Below are positions 11,291 through 23,269 of a DNA stretch of 64,000 bases, in pieces. Source of the stretch: Polytrichum commune. Lineage: Eukaryota; Streptophyta; Polytrichopsida; Polytrichales; Polytrichaceae. The DNA lies in assembly GCA_950295325.1 (NCBI GenBank), contig OX485803.1, positions 52,159,554-52,223,553 on the forward strand, read 5' to 3'. Under the pieces are notes generated by a model that saw nothing but the letters and a program-made list of their open reading frames with translations, was not told the origin of the DNA and searched no databases. The position numbers were made by a program, and so were the translations under genes. Numbering within the stretch: position 1 is the stretch's first letter; every line of letters begins with the position of its first letter.

Positions 11291-13445
11291 GAAGGCATCA
11301 ACCACCCGCATCAACCACAAATATATGCCCCAAAGCCCCACTCACATGCCCCTCCCCACTAAAACACTACCACTCATTAGATAACCAAGACATCCTCTTT
11401 GGATCCATAAGACATCCCTTATCCTCAAAATGAGTAGGCACAAACCTAACCTGCCCACAACACCACAACACCACCCTAGAAGCCCTACAATGGGCCCGCA
11501 TGGCCGCCAAAGAAAACAACAAAAACATAGCAACTTGTAAAATCAATCACAAAGACTGGTCACCCCAACAAATACCACTAAACGAACATTTTGATGTGAA
11601 CACTATAGCAACCATCCCATCCCACTCCCTCCTCTATAAACCCACCCAAGAATGAGTCCAATAATACCACCAAGTAGAACCACTACTTACATCCATAATA
11701 TGTATACACAACCAACAAAACCCACTAGTGCCCAACCAAATCGCCCAAACTTCAAAAGACTATTAATGAAGAAATGCAACATACACATAAATACCTATCC
11801 TATTAAACCAACCCATGTAGAATACAATATAAAACTTCGCAAGTAGTGGGAACTCATACTAACCAACAATAGAGCGCCCTCCGACCCCAATACCCGACAA
11901 GTACAAAACTACATATACCCTCAAATACCATCATCACAATGAATTTACATAGACATCTCCTTCACCCCACCTACTAAAAATGCCAAAGGACACATAGTAG
12001 GCAATATAGTTGGGGCATGGATGTACAACCCCAACAACGTCCGAATAACCCAAAGAGGCTGAAAGTCTACCATAATATCCTCATACTAAACATATGCGCC
12101 ATATTTTTAGCCATCAAAACCATACGATCAACCCAACTAGATACCTTTATCTTCACATAGAGCCTTGACAATATATATACCTAATATATAATGATATACG
12201 GCACCCATGTCACGACACAACTACCCGGACAAGTTATTAATTGGTGCCATAGTACAAAAAATATTTTGGACCAACATAAAAATAACCGTACAAAAAATCG
12301 GAGCACATATTGGAATAACCAACAACAAAAAAAGAATAGTGGACGAACTAGCAAAATGAAGGAGCAACAAAAGACAAAGGAAACCCCCGCCCCACTCCCC
12401 CCCCCGCCCCCCCCCATACACACAACACACTCCATCTTGCAGTAGTTCAAAGGCGTACCCTCTGCCACACATGATGGATTACTCCGGAACCTACACCTTT
12501 TATCAACAAAGAACATCAAAAACTTGAAGCCGTCCCAACCAAACCCAAATTTGCCTACGTAGATAAATGGCTATCCAATGAACACGTCAACCACAACTAT
12601 CCAACTCTTTCTAGAAATTACTCTATGTCATCGATGCCCAAATCAACAAAACCCTCAAATTCATATTTACCCAATACATGGGCAACCACCGAATAAACAT
12701 ATTATCGCCAATCACATACCCAAATCCTTACTGCACTTTATGCACCAATCATGATAGAGACACATGGTCACACCTCCTCTCGACCTACACAAACCATAAT
12801 ACCTACAGATTGTCATGCATAATAAAACATTCCACCTAATAACACAAACCCTACAAGCCACTTAATCGACAAGGTGCTTCACCTTGGCAAATGTCAGGAC
12901 CATCAACAACCAACGCCTGACCCAACTATACATGACTAGCTACTACCATGTACATGCTCGACCACCATATGTCAAAGCATGACAAAACTAAGACCATACA
13001 TACTATGCATACTAGGAACCCCAGACCAAAGCCAAATCCCTACATCCAACCAACACACACACAATAAAAACTCATAGAATTCACATATTGTCATGACCAA
13101 TTCCTTGAAGCATCCATAGAAACCAAACATACAAAATATGACCCACTAATAGACACCCTTGGACGACGGGGATGGAATATCAACCCGCGAATAACCATCA
13201 TGGAGGGGTGTAAGGGGAGCCACACACGAACAATCAATAATGAAATTTCAAAGCCTACACATTCCCAAAACTATTATCAAAAATTTATGAAATCCAGACA
13301 CAAAAGTGCCATAAAATACCTCACACACATACTTTATCCCAAAAGAACAAAACCAAAAAACCAAAAAACCAAAAAAACAAAACATGGTCACCCCCCCCCC
13401 CCCAGGCGCCCCCCAACATCAACCCACCATCACACAAAACTAATA
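11290..13445 (+). mobile_element. LINE remnant with RNase H and C-terminal domain
   Basis: The plus strand is C/A-rich. Translation across frame breaks gives an RNase H domain: YIDISFTPPTKNAKGHIVG at about 11950 (first Asp strand), LDTFIFT..SLDNIYLI at about 12141-12180, and KITVQKIGAHIGITNNK then DELAK near 12270-12355. The last matches the HxGxxGNExAD pattern of LINE RNase H with the NE altered. A YCHDQFLEASIETKHTKYDP domain follows near 13090. A Cys/His cluster (CTLCTNHDRDTWSHLL) lies near 12730. Stops and frame changes are frequent, and the 5' reverse transcriptase part is not recognisable. C-rich runs occur at 12396-12416 and 13391-13403. Confidence 0.75.
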
Positions 13446-13927
13446 CCAAAAGACATAACTACCCCACGGCCACTTGGACCTATCTGCCATGGACACAATT
13501 ACATTGGAGCCCACCTCTGAAAGAAAAGCTATAACCTTACCTTGTAGCTTGGTTAAGCAATACCATGTAGACTGCAGACCATCTATACTATGTGATTTTT
13601 TTGGTACGTTATTTGGCACAAGATTTAGATCCAAATAATTGAATGATTGGCATGCAAGTAGAAATATGGAGAGATAACAATGCATATGAGAGTATTTAGT
13701 TGTACATCTTCAATACATAAACATAAGATTGGGGGGAGGGGGGTTACAAAATTTAAATGCAACACACATGCATGTCCATGACAAGTGATGTTTTGATCCT
13801 CATTAAGTTGGTTTTCTATCGTAACCCCTGCTAATAAAATTGGGTGTACATGATGACGTTTATGACTAACTTAATGCAATTTTCTATATTATTATTTCAT
13901 GTATTAGTGGAATCAATCTAATGAAAC
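13446..13927. other. Intergenic, nothing recognised
   Basis: AT-rich stretch between the LINE remnant and the next MITE. No ORF or repeat supported. Confidence 0.5.
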
Positions 13928-13930
13928 TTA

Positions 13931-15063
13931 GGGGCGGTTTACACTATGGACCATGAAGTTGGACCAGGGCTCTGCAAGGCAGCTGATTGGCTGTTGAAGT
14001 TCTCCCGGGACAACTTCGGTTTACACTAAGGAAAAAATGGCAGAGGGACCATGGAGGTCGAGGTCCCCAAAATATAATTTTTAAGGCCTAATAAATGCAC
14101 TGACATGGTCCAACGGGTTTTGCGTTGAGAGAGGCAAGAGAGGTGGTCTGGTAGGAAAAGGCAAGGGCCCATGTTAGAGAAATACCATTTCAATAAATTT
14201 TTAATGAATCTACCTTTTAAGCACCTTAATTATACCATAGCCCATGAGACATACCAGCACTACCTTGCCCTACCCCTTAAACCGGCTCACACGTGTTTCA
14301 CCAAACAACGCGGGACATCTAGAACTCAAGAATTCAAGTGCATATTTGTTTTTTTGGTCTACCAAATGTAATGTTTGGAATTTTGGGGCTTGTAATATAC
14401 CGTTGGAAAGGTCTTGAAAATACCTTTCCAACGGTATATTACACACCCCAATATTCTTACAAAATGCAGTTGAAAAACAAAAAACAAAAATTTGTAGTGG
14501 TTTAGTGATTGTAGATCAGGGTAGTCAAAAGAAGTGCAATGGGAAATCTTCTAACCTTAATTATCAAAGAATTGAAAATTAGTGTTGAGCAAGGTAGGGT
14601 GGTAACAACATTAAATATAATCAAACACTAAATATCCTATTTAGTGTAGTGACAACACAAGGTACATGTCACATGTAAATTACATTGAGCATGTACAAAT
14701 TAAATTGCTCATTTTATTTTATTTAAAAAAATTGTTGTGAGAAGATTTGCAAGCCACATCTTCGACACATTTAACAAGAAGTGAAGACAAGTGAAGCCCA
14801 AGAGAAGACAAGGAATGATCAAACTTAATTTTTTTTCAAAATTGCCCTTTTTGGGCATGTATTAAAAAAATCAGCACCTTCACTTTTTGGTGTGTGGTCA
14901 TTCCTCTTGGTCCACATTCGGTTTACACCTAGTGAAGGGCCCATGAACCATGAAAACTAATATTTTAGTAACTCGGACCATGGAAGTCGTCCCATGAAGT
15001 CGTCCCACGCAAAATAGGCCTCTTACGTGGGACGACTTCATGGTCCATAGTGTAAACCGCCCC
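13931..15063. mobile_element. PIF/Harbinger-type non-autonomous element, TTA target duplication
   Basis: Left end GGGGCGGTTTACACTATGGA (from 13931) matches the inverse of the right end, which stops at 15063. The shared terminal repeat is about 29 bp and is flanked by TTA on both sides (13928-13930 and 15064-15066), the TWA target of Harbinger transposases. A shorter relative is at 20580-20995. Subterminal blocks (CGGTTTACAC..AAGGAAAAAATGG, and GGTCCACATTCGGTTTACACC near 14910) recur in that relative. No transposase is encoded. A CACTA-MITE remnant is nested inside. Confidence 0.85.
14376..14543. mobile_element. Decayed CACTA MITE nested in the Harbinger element
   Basis: The core GTAATATACCGTTGGAAAGG and the downstream GTAGTGGTTTAGTGATTGTA..GATCAGGG and GTCAAAAGAA..GCAATGG blocks match, in the same order, the MITE at 190-523. 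The CACTA ends are lost. Confidence 0.65.
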
Positions 15064-15066
15064 TTA

Positions 15067-15203
15067 GTGGAGATAATTTAACCACAAAGTTCACTGAAAG
15101 GTGACTATAGCTTGTGAAAGGAAAAAAAAACTCTTCATTCAAGGGTTGCTTCCTTATGGAGTCAACATTTATATCTATCATTTAATGAAACATATGCATA
15201 AGG
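15067..15203. other. Short spacer between two MITEs
   Basis: No gene. Contains a poly-A stretch only. Confidence 0.5.
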
Positions 15204-15206
15204 TAG

Positions 15207-15507
15207 AGGGGCCCTTTCCCGCTCGAATTTCAGATTGGCATGTTCATTGGGGAGTTATTAAGGGGGAATCAATCTTGGAGGATGTGCAAAGTACATTGGA
15301 AATTGGACCAATTGGAATAATTAATTTTGGATTAATATTGAAGTAGTTATGAATTTTGGAAGGAGAACTCATAGGGGTACCCAAAACCACTCACCCCAAA
15401 AATGTACACCATGATTACATAGAAATTTGAGGTTGGAAGCTATAATGTACCTCTTGTTTGGATAGGTCTAGTGAGCGGTTTAAGGACCCAAGCGGGAAAG
15501 GGCCCCT
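15207..15507. mobile_element. 301-bp MITE with AGGGGCCCTTTCCCGCT ends
   Basis: 17-bp terminal inverted repeats at 15207-15223 and 15491-15507, flanked by TAG on both sides (15204-15206 and 15508-15510). The 3-bp duplication fits a CACTA or Harbinger-like transposase. The ends do not match the other families in the window. Confidence 0.65.
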
Positions 15508-15837
15508 TAGGGGAAATGGATAAGATGCATGTTTGTGTATCCAACATCTCCCTTGGCCTACATGACCTCATAAAAGGCTCAATCCTTTCCATCTTCCTGT
15601 ATTTACTCTCGTTATAAAACTTCAAAATCAAAGGACATCAATTGAACTCTTCCAAGCTGTACTTGTGCGATGCCCAAGTTTCTAGTACAAGATGTGAACC
15701 ATTCCTTTGGGGTCATTAGTTGTGAATAGCCCCCCATATATTTGGGAGTTATTTAGCGACAACCAAATAATGAGAGCAAGGTTTAATGCGGGTTATGAAA
15801 CTAAGGATTAGGCTAGGATTATGATTGGGGAGAATTG

Positions 15838-16045
15838 GCAGTTAGTTATAAATGAACCGGTTGAGTTTGAGAAACAACCGGTTGAAGTTCAAAACTTTAG
15901 GAGAATTACCAACCATGCTAGAGGAATCTATAGAATATACCCAAATTATAAAGGAAAACCGGAGGATGTCAACCTGTAACCGGTTGGACTTGCAAACACT
16001 AGGATCTCAGCCGGTTATGCCCAAAAATCTCCCCGATCACTGGGC
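15838..16045 (+). repeat. CCGGTT dispersed repeat, copy 3
   Basis: GTTAGTTATAAATGAACCGG, ACAACCGGTTGAAG, GATGTCAACCTGTAACCGG, CACTAGGATCTCAGCCGG and AAAAATCTCCCCGATCA occur in the order seen in copy 1. Confidence 0.8.
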
Positions 16046-17147
16046 TAGGAGCACTAGGCTAGGGACCTATTGCAACATGTGTGCGTTTTTTGCACGATTT
16101 AGATCGATGTAACTAAATTAAACTTTGCATTTCAAAATCAAAGTTGTCAATGTAGTATTTGTTTTCCTTTCACTTTTTGGGTTAATTAATTGTTTCGTCA
16201 CTTCTAGCATGTCTCTGTTTTTTTCCTTGGAACATGTAGTCATTATTTTGGACTTTCTTGATAATGACAATGTATATGAGGGCAAGGGAAGACCCAAGTG
16301 TGCATATAATAGCATTGAAGGGAGATAGTGGAGGAGATGTTAAATGCGGATGGAGGAGGAGAGGAAAGGAAAGGAAGACAAGGACTTCGGAGGGTCTTGA
16401 AAGAAGGTAGATTTCACTCTCTTTTTAGACTAAGGCGAGCGGTCATGATTTGGTTAACCACCTTAAGTGGCCTATATTTGAGTGGTGTGTGATTAGTTGT
16501 GGGTCTAAGAATAAACACCAAGAAGTTACGAGTCAAAAATAGATTGTTCTACGTGCCCAAAATATGTTAGCCATTCTAGATTCAATATTCAACATAATTG
16601 GGATAGGGGTGGGGTGGTTGGGGGGGCTATATGATCATTCAATGAGAAGAAGAAAAATATCCACTTTGAGATGATCAACACATTCTTATATGCTCCAAAA
16701 AAAAAGGGAGGGAAATAGTTGCACACATGACACGGATTTGCTTATCATCTCTCACTATGTTAGTGTTTCATATACTACAAGAAGTGAATGCAAATCTAAA
16801 AGTGGTTGTTCAAGCCCCGCTTACCTAGAAGAGAAAGAAGATGACTATGATGTTGTCACTGGGCTGAATCATGGTGTTTCTTCAGCTTTGAGTTTGTCCT
16901 AAGTTGGGTAAATCTGTATGTCATCTCAAAATGATCATCACTCAAATATAAGGCCCCCAACGACTATTGCTTCCTTTCAAATATGAACATCTTGAACGGA
17001 CATGACAAGCCAAACCACATTATCTCCCCCAAGGACCAGCCCCCAAATTTCCACATAGTTGGTTGAAAAACATTTAGTTTACCTGGATACCCAACTATGG
17101 TTGGTCAAATTGGAAATCAAGTGCTTGGACCCACTCACTTTATATGT
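16046..17147. other. Intergenic with one copy of a decayed dispersed repeat
   Basis: About 16384-16700 resembles 28690-29010. Shared words are CCTATATTTGAGTGGT, GTGATTAG/GTTAGATT, ..GTCAACAT.. and a G-rich run followed by ATATGA. In the 28.7-kb copy a frame reads TPIFEWYVVRFGSNN, so this may descend from a coding transposon, not identified. No intact gene. Confidence 0.5.
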
Positions 17148-17153
17148 AGATTG

Positions 17154-17369
17154 ATATGTGCAACGAGGTTGACCCCACTAATTTATCGACATTCCACCTT
17201 GTTTTGCATATTTATCATCATGGTAAAAATAACATTACATGAATTTGTATTGTGGTTTCTATACAGATGAATAAACAAAGTTTCAAGTTTTTATGATATG
17301 GTTTTGACTCGAGCTAATTTGCATGGGTAAAAGGACAAAATATTTGCAATGTCATCGTAATTGCACATA
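17154..17369. mobile_element. MITE, TATGTGCAATTAGG family, copy B
   Basis: Left end TATGTGCAACGAGGTTGA, right end near CGTAATTGCACATA. The interior TTTATGATATGGTTTTGACT and GCTAATTTGCATGGGTAAA blocks match copy A. Confidence 0.5.
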
Positions 17370-17383
17370 TTCATGTACACTAG

Positions 17384-17596
17384 TATGTGCTATTAGGTCA
17401 TTCTTCGCAAAGAGGTGGCCTCTTATCTCATGCAAATTATCTTGGATCAAAATCGTATTACAAAAGATATAACCCTCTTTATGCACCCGTTTTAAAGGCA
17501 CATTTAAAAAAATGCTATTGTATTATTTTGTGATAATGAAAAATTAAAAGAATGTGGAATGTTGAAAAATTAAGTCGGGCAACCTAGTAGCACATA
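17384..17596. mobile_element. MITE, TATGTGCAATTAGG family, copy C, inverted
   Basis: Left end TATGTGCTATTAGGTC and right end GGGCAACCTAGTAGCACATA. The interior ATCTTGGATCAAAATCGTAT is the inverse of the ATTTTGACCCAAGGTAAT block of copy A. It is directly next to copy B, giving a head-to-head pair. Confidence 0.5.
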
Positions 17597-18102
17597 TGAG
17601 GGCCACTTCACATACGAGATTGAGAGCCTGTGACCATTACACTTCAAGCACTCTCATTAGTGGAAAAAGGTGGAGCCAGTCCAAGTTCACTTCACACTAC
17701 GCTTGAGGGACCAACAAAGTAAGTAAATGCAAGATGGATGTAAAGTCTACATGGATTTTTACATGGCATCAAATGGATCATGTTTCATGACCACTTGGAT
17801 TATTTTCAAAAACCACTTCTTGGAGGTAGGCTTAACACAAAACCAGGAGACCATGACACTCCGAATGCTCACAACCATTGTTTTCTTTTACTTTATCATA
17901 TGTGAGGACCCTCATGAATAGAATTTTATTGAAATAGCAGTAGGTTGAGGACCCGGTCACACATGGCTTCACACTACACTTGAGGGCCCGTGACCACACT
18001 ACATGATTTTGGAGGTGTCTTGGGACAGCCTTTGGACGCTTTCTTTTGGGCTCTTACAATTTCATGGTCAGGGCTCTTGGCTCGTGTGTGAAGTGGCCCT
18101 CA
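17597..18102. mobile_element. Inverted-repeat element with TGAGGGCCACTTCACA ends
   Basis: Left end TGAGGGCCACTTCACATACG (from 17597) pairs with the inverse of the right end ending at 18102. Subterminal blocks resembling the ends recur inside near 17690 and 17985 (CTTCACACTACACTTGAGGG). No target duplication is clear, so the boundaries are approximate. Confidence 0.5.
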
Positions 18103-18311
18103 GTGTAGTTCATCTGTCCAATAAAGCGTCAACTCCAATAACAAAAGATCATTTTCTATATATTCATAGGATGTTGTTAAGGGTGTCTCATATTGGAAGC
18201 AGAATAGACATTAGTAGACAGTGAAATCTGAAATAAATATAATGTTATAAGGATAGATCACCACATACACTTGTTTCATTTAGAAATCCAATGTCACCAC
18301 ATTTAAGTATG

Positions 18312-18752
18312 GGTACACCGTTTATGGTATTTAGTGTCACATACACCATTTGCAAAGTTCGTCAACATAGGTAACTTTTCTAAAGTGAAAATTTATCACA
18401 TTCGGTGTAGCACATTGGAATACTTGAGATGATAGTTTTGCACTCTAGAATGCAAGGCGAAGGTGTTATTTAACAAACTGATGAGAAGTGTCCTGTATTT
18501 ACATTTTAGTATGCAAGAGGAATATACTCTTGAACATACTATTGTCGAGTGTCATTAATATATACATCATCGAACTTATAAATCATTATGTAACATAGAC
18601 ATACACCTCATAACATTAATGAACATATTCATGCCAAGATATTAGTAAGCCCGCTGGAACGCCATGTGTCATGAGGCGACACCAGCATACGCCTCACAAC
18701 AAGGTAAGTGACACCATTACGCACGTGACACTAAATACCATACAAGGTGTAC
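18312..18752. mobile_element. Foldback element with TATTTAGTGTCAC ends
   Basis: Left arm near 18312 (GTACACCGTTTATGGTATTT then AGTGTCAC) pairs with the inverse of 18720-18752 (GTGACACTAAATACCATACA). The end motif is shared with the long foldback element at 51298-53232. Target duplication not resolved. Confidence 0.5.
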
Positions 18753-19126
18753 TTTAGTGCTTTCAAGAACCAAAACCTCGTGCATCGCCTGAGTGTGCTT
18801 GGCAAAGAAGTTGCTTACAAAGAGGCTCGTGAATAACTTAGCATCAATTTTGCAACATGCGACTTCATAAAAAAACCAACCCGACAAGGGATCCAAAAAC
18901 CACTAGGCATGGCATCCCCATGCACATGTTGGGATTATTGACATTCTATGTGGCTAACGAGAGTACAATTTTCCGCACATACTTGCACTTGTCACCGAAT
19001 GCCGTATTAGGCCCGGGTGGCCTCCATGTCATCGCTCGAGTGTCGATATACTTAGTTATTAGCCATGGCAACTTTGTCTTGATTGTGGAGATGGCCCCCA
19101 CAAATCTAAGGCAACCGTACTAGGTG
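18753..19126. other. Intergenic, nothing recognised
   Basis: An 88-codon open frame at 18857-19123 shows no family motif. It is treated as chance. Confidence 0.45.
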
Positions 19127-19135
19127 GAAACGGGG

Positions 19136-19380
19136 GGCCATGGATTCGTGGCACTCAAGTAAAATCATCCGTGCGGATGAAAAAACACAGGAATCATCTA
19201 AATGGCTATTTTTGGGCAATTTGATTCCGGAAATAGAGTCAAAGGCCCCGAATTAGTCTAGTGACGTCACATTCGAATGAATCGGCCCTCAACCCCATAG
19301 GGGGGCTTTTTTTATTGGAGCCACTTCATCCACGATATCTTGGATGGATGATTTTACTTGAGTGCCACGAATCCCCAGCC
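19136..19380. mobile_element. Mutator-type MITE (MULE-derived), 9-bp target duplication
   Basis: A perfect 29-bp inverted repeat (19142-19170 and 19346-19374, beginning GGATTCGTGGCACTCAAGTA) extends outward imperfectly to 19136 and 19380. It is flanked by GAAACGGGG on both sides (19127-19135 and 19381-19389). A 9-bp duplication is the Mutator hallmark. The interior (CCCCGAATTAGTCTAGTGAC then GAATGAATCGGCC) recurs in degenerate form at about 34110 and 36045. Confidence 0.85.
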
Positions 19381-19389
19381 GAAACGGGG

Positions 19390-20576
19390 TCAACTATAAT
19401 AGGTATATGTATAATAGTAATACGTTCTATGAGTTCGTATTAGTTCATATTGAGCATCAAATATCCCAAATTATTTTTATAAGACGCAATGGAGACGAGT
19501 TAGCCACACACCACATAGTGCACAATAAGTTGACTCGTAGTCATATTGGGTCCGGGTACTAGTGCTCAAGGTTGGATGTCTTGCTTTTTGAGTTGGCGCC
19601 ACCAATATTGCCTAAGGCAAGAATGTAGTCAACTATATTATATTAAGTGCATTACTCTCCTCAGCCTCCCATGATGAACATCAAAGATCCTAAGCGAGAG
19701 CCATGGTGAGATGTCTTACAATTTTAGTTGGAATGCCCATCAATCTTATCAAGGTAAAGGGTGTGTAACAAAAGCAAGACTTGCATACGTTTGTAGTCAA
19801 GTAATCTTATGGAGTTAAAGCAACAAAATTCATTCATTCTATCTATCTATCTATCTACTATCTATCTATCTATCCATCTATAATGATAGATTGTGTTTTA
19901 ACTTTAAGTAAGATTGATGGAGGGGGTACATTGTTTATGGTAATATATTGTGGGCCACACACTATATACGAGAAAACTGGTACTAAAAACATTGAGGATG
20001 ATATTGTAGATACATATTGTATTCCAACCCACATTATATAACATTAGTAGCCTACGTTGTAAGTCACAATACATCAGTTGGATGGAAAGTGATGTGCATT
20101 TGACAAGAATTCTCCACAAAGTGAGATCCAATTCATACCCATCCTATCTCGATGGTTTCAAATCTAGAATTACTCGTTTCTTTTAAGAAATACATTTCAA
20201 CCAAATTAAAAGTAACCGAAATATTCCATGTTAAATGGTAGTTGCTAGACATAAGCATTCCGTAAATTTCGGGCATGTGAAGGGATTGATGAGAGAACGA
20301 TTCCCTCAAGTATAACGTGTCCACATAATTTCAATCCATGATGATGTATACCATGATCGACACTATAATGCATCGCATGGTAAGTCACACTATAAATAAA
20401 CCCACATTATTCCACATAAATAGTGTGGTTGACTCCAAACTACATTATATTCACGATGAATAGTGTGGGCCGAATGTTAACCAAATCTTAACCACAAATA
20501 AACAAATCACAAACCTACAAGAGACATGTTTTTGCTTGGTCTCCTTAACGTTGGTAGATTGGGGGAGACCTGTTAA
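19390..20576. other. Intergenic, no gene; (TCTA)n microsatellite at 19841-19880
   Basis: AT-rich with an imperfect tetranucleotide repeat. No supported ORF. Confidence 0.5.
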
Positions 20577-20579
20577 CTA

Positions 20580-20995
20580 GGGCCGGTGTACACTATGGAC
20601 CAAGAAGTCGTCACATGGTGTTGTAAGAGCGTTGATTGGCTATTGAACTCATCCTAGGACCACTTCGGTTTACACCAAGGAAAAAATGGCAGAGTGATCA
20701 TGAAGGTCAAGATCCCCAAAAGACATATTTTTAGGCCTAATTAATACACTAATTATTATTTTTAAACCCAACACATTCACTTTTTGATGCATGGTCATTG
20801 TTCTTGGTCCACATTCGGTTTACACCTAGTTAGGGGCCCAAGGCTTTCAAATTTTTATTTTTTTAAAGAAATTGGACCATGAAGTCGGACCATTAAAAAA
20901 GGTCCTCTTTCATGGAAGTTGGACCATGAAATCGGACCATTGAAAAAGGTCCTCTTCCATGGTCCGACTTCATGGTCCATAGCGTAAATTGGCCC
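20580..20995. mobile_element. Harbinger-type MITE, short relative of the 13.9-kb element
   Basis: Left end GGGCCGGTGTACACTATGGA; the right end is the inverse of GGGCCAATTTACGCTATGGA. Flanks are CTA (20577-20579) and TTA (20996-20998), a slightly decayed TWA duplication. It shares CGGTTTACACCAAGGAAAAA and CACATTCGGTTTACACC blocks with the element at 13931. About 50 bp (GGACCATGAAGTCGGACCAT, then AAAAAGGTCCTCTTCCATGG) is duplicated near the right end. Confidence 0.8.
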
Positions 20996-21333
20996 TTAGC
21001 TCAAAGAGCAAGACATTAGACCATTCCTAGCCTTCCAACAAAAGGACGGAAAAGCCGGCATTTGGATATGGGACGTTTGTTGAATCAACGGTGTTAAGTT
21101 GTTGGCAAGCGGGGCTTGGAGGGGAGTTAGGTACTTTGCATAAATAAGTACTTGGTTGGGCCCCGGCCCTATAAAAAGGGCCAATGAACACCGGCCTTCT
21201 CATGCCCGAGATCCTTTTTGATGAGGCGGTCACACATTTCCCTTGTTGTCCTTGCCACAAAAGCCAGTGGAAGAACACAGTTCGGCAAGGCAAACCAAGT
21301 TACCTTATGTGGCCCTTCAAGGCAGCCAAGTAA

Positions 21334-21705
21334 GGGTGGGTTTAGACTACGGTGAAGAAGTGCACCATTCAAGACTTTTAGGTGAACAGAGCAATACGAT
21401 TGGCTATGGAATGGGTTCTTCACTAATCAATGTTTATATTATGGTCAAGACTCTTCCAGTGGAGGATTTCAAGCATGGATTTGACATGGTTGCCAACATG
21501 GCAACACCTTTTGTTAGGGGAGTTCTTTGCAGGTTCAATTTTTTGGACAACCACAAACTCTTGGACAAGAAACTTGGCCTCCAAAGAACTCCAACTCAAG
21601 GCATTTTATTTCATTTTTATAAAAAAATCGTTGTCCGCCGTGCCAACTGTTGCCTCGAATAACCTTATCTTGGGCTGAATTCTTCATTGTAGTCTAAATC
21701 AGCCC
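21334..21705. mobile_element. Harbinger-type MITE, GGGTGGGTTTAGACTAC family, copy 1
   Basis: Left end GGGTGGGTTTAGACTACGGT and right end inverse GGGCTGATTTAGACTACAAT give a terminal repeat of about 27 bp. The flanks are TAA on both sides (21331-21333 and 21706-21708). The interior, including GGTTGCCAACATGGCAACAC and GACAAGAAACTTGGCCTCCA, matches a second copy at about 35460-35850. An open frame through it is not conserved between copies and is not a gene. Confidence 0.85.
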
Positions 21706-21708
21706 TAA

Positions 21709-23267
21709 GTTGATCATAACTTAAGTGATGTTGATGTACTCTAAGGTATGATGGGTGTAGAATAGTTCGTTTATCCGAGAAATCCACTTCTCCTGGGATA
21801 TGAAACACGCAGTTCATTTGAGATGATTAGCAAATCCAAATCGAGGCCGTAGACATTTGCCTCATTATTTTCGGAGCTCGTATGAATACCTTATTCATTA
21901 TTAAACGGAAGATTCTTGTGCTCATTAGATGGTCGTATAAATCCCCTAAAAGTTGATTGTTGAGTTTAAAATTATTATTAAATCCTGAGCACATTGTCCA
22001 TGTTTTTTTTGTATTTGTCCTTGGAGCCACACCTAATCACATACCACTAGAATACATGTGTCGGATTAAGAAAAGAAATAGAATAAGGGTTCTCGAACTC
22101 AAACCATGGAAGTGGTTGCATGATCATCATCTATATGTAGTGATATGTACAATACAGTTCACTTGTGCTAATGTAGTGATATTCTAAGTTATTTTGAGTA
22201 ATTACCATCAAAGTAATATTAAAAAGTTGTTTTAAAATGTGGGTGTTGTACAGACGAACGAGAAAAGAAAGCTGTAAGTTTTTTTTTTTTAATCTACTTT
22301 TGACCCAAGACATTTTGCAAGGGTAAAGAAGCAACCTCTTCGCAAAGGCAACTCATTGTAGGCATTTAGGTCTCTCAACTTGGGACTTTGCATCTGGTGA
22401 AGATGATGTGAAGATTGTGTTAACATCATCAAATTGTTTTTGGAGCCACATTATTGAGTCCAAGAATGTTCAAACAAGATTCTTTTTTAATCCAACAAGG
22501 TAGTGAAATATGGTTGTGGAGTACTCAATTTTGTTTTTCAACATGTCCGTGTTGTCCATGCCACCAAAGCAAGTGGAAGAACATGGTTAGGCAAGATAGC
22601 AAAGATGGCCATAAGGCGATGTGGATGTGCATGCCCTAGCCAAAAGAGGTGGTTGTGGGATCGTCATCTAGTTAGGTCTCCCGACTAGGTGTTTTGTATC
22701 CATTGAAGATGATGTGATATTGTATTGACATCATCAAATTGTTCTTTCGGAGCCAGGTCCAACCACAATGAGGTGTACCAAAATTATGTCATACATCACC
22801 CTTTTTTCATAGTCGTCGACGCTCTTTTGAAAAGTTGCCATGCTTTTACTTTAAACTTTACTTAAGTTTATAGTCAAAACTCGACACAATTATGTCATCA
22901 TGTTTCAGTAACGGTTTGGTATTAATCGGTAATATTGTCTTAAACATGGATCCTTGTGAAGTGTAAAGGATCCTATCTATCCAGTCCTTAGTGGTACACC
23001 TTATGTCATTGTTGGACCCATCCACACTACTAAGTCCAAGCATTTCCGAATGAGAGCTGCTTTGAATCCAACATTATATTTATATATGGTTGTGGACCGT
23101 AAATAATGTGGTCAATTTCGTTTTCAAGATGTTTGTGTTGTCCTTGCCACGAAACCAATTGGAAGAATACGATAAGGCAAGTAGTAGTGGAGGTTGTCAA
23201 CTTTGCTCACATAGTAAGGCGAGGTTGATGTGCCGTAATCCATGGAGCTGGTTGTGGAAACATCATT
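21709..23267. repeat. Decayed dispersed repeat cluster, part 1
   Basis: Contains CCTCATTATTTTCGGAGCTC..ATGAATACCTTATTCATT at 21858, matching 23655 (CCTCATGATTTTTGGAGCTT..GAATATCTTATTCATT). A TTGTCC(A/T)TGCCAC.AAA block occurs at about 21248, 22552 and 23133, and a GAAGATGATGTGA..TTG..ACATCATC block at about 22398, 22706 and 23958. The units are too decayed to bound. No intact ORF. A degraded MITE of the TATGTGC family lies at about 22144-22345. Confidence 0.5.
22144..22345. mobile_element. MITE, TATGTGCAATTAGG family, copy D (degraded)
   Basis: Left end TATGTACAATACAGTTCAC. The interior CTACTTTTGACCCAAGACAT and GCAAGGGTAAAGAAGCAACC blocks match copy A. The right end is uncertain. Confidence 0.4.
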
Positions 23268-23269
23268 TA

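Noticed and set aside
21243-21678. Overlapping open frames of 139 and 82 codons
   Set aside because: They lie across a Harbinger MITE, and the frame is not kept in the second copy at 35460-35850.
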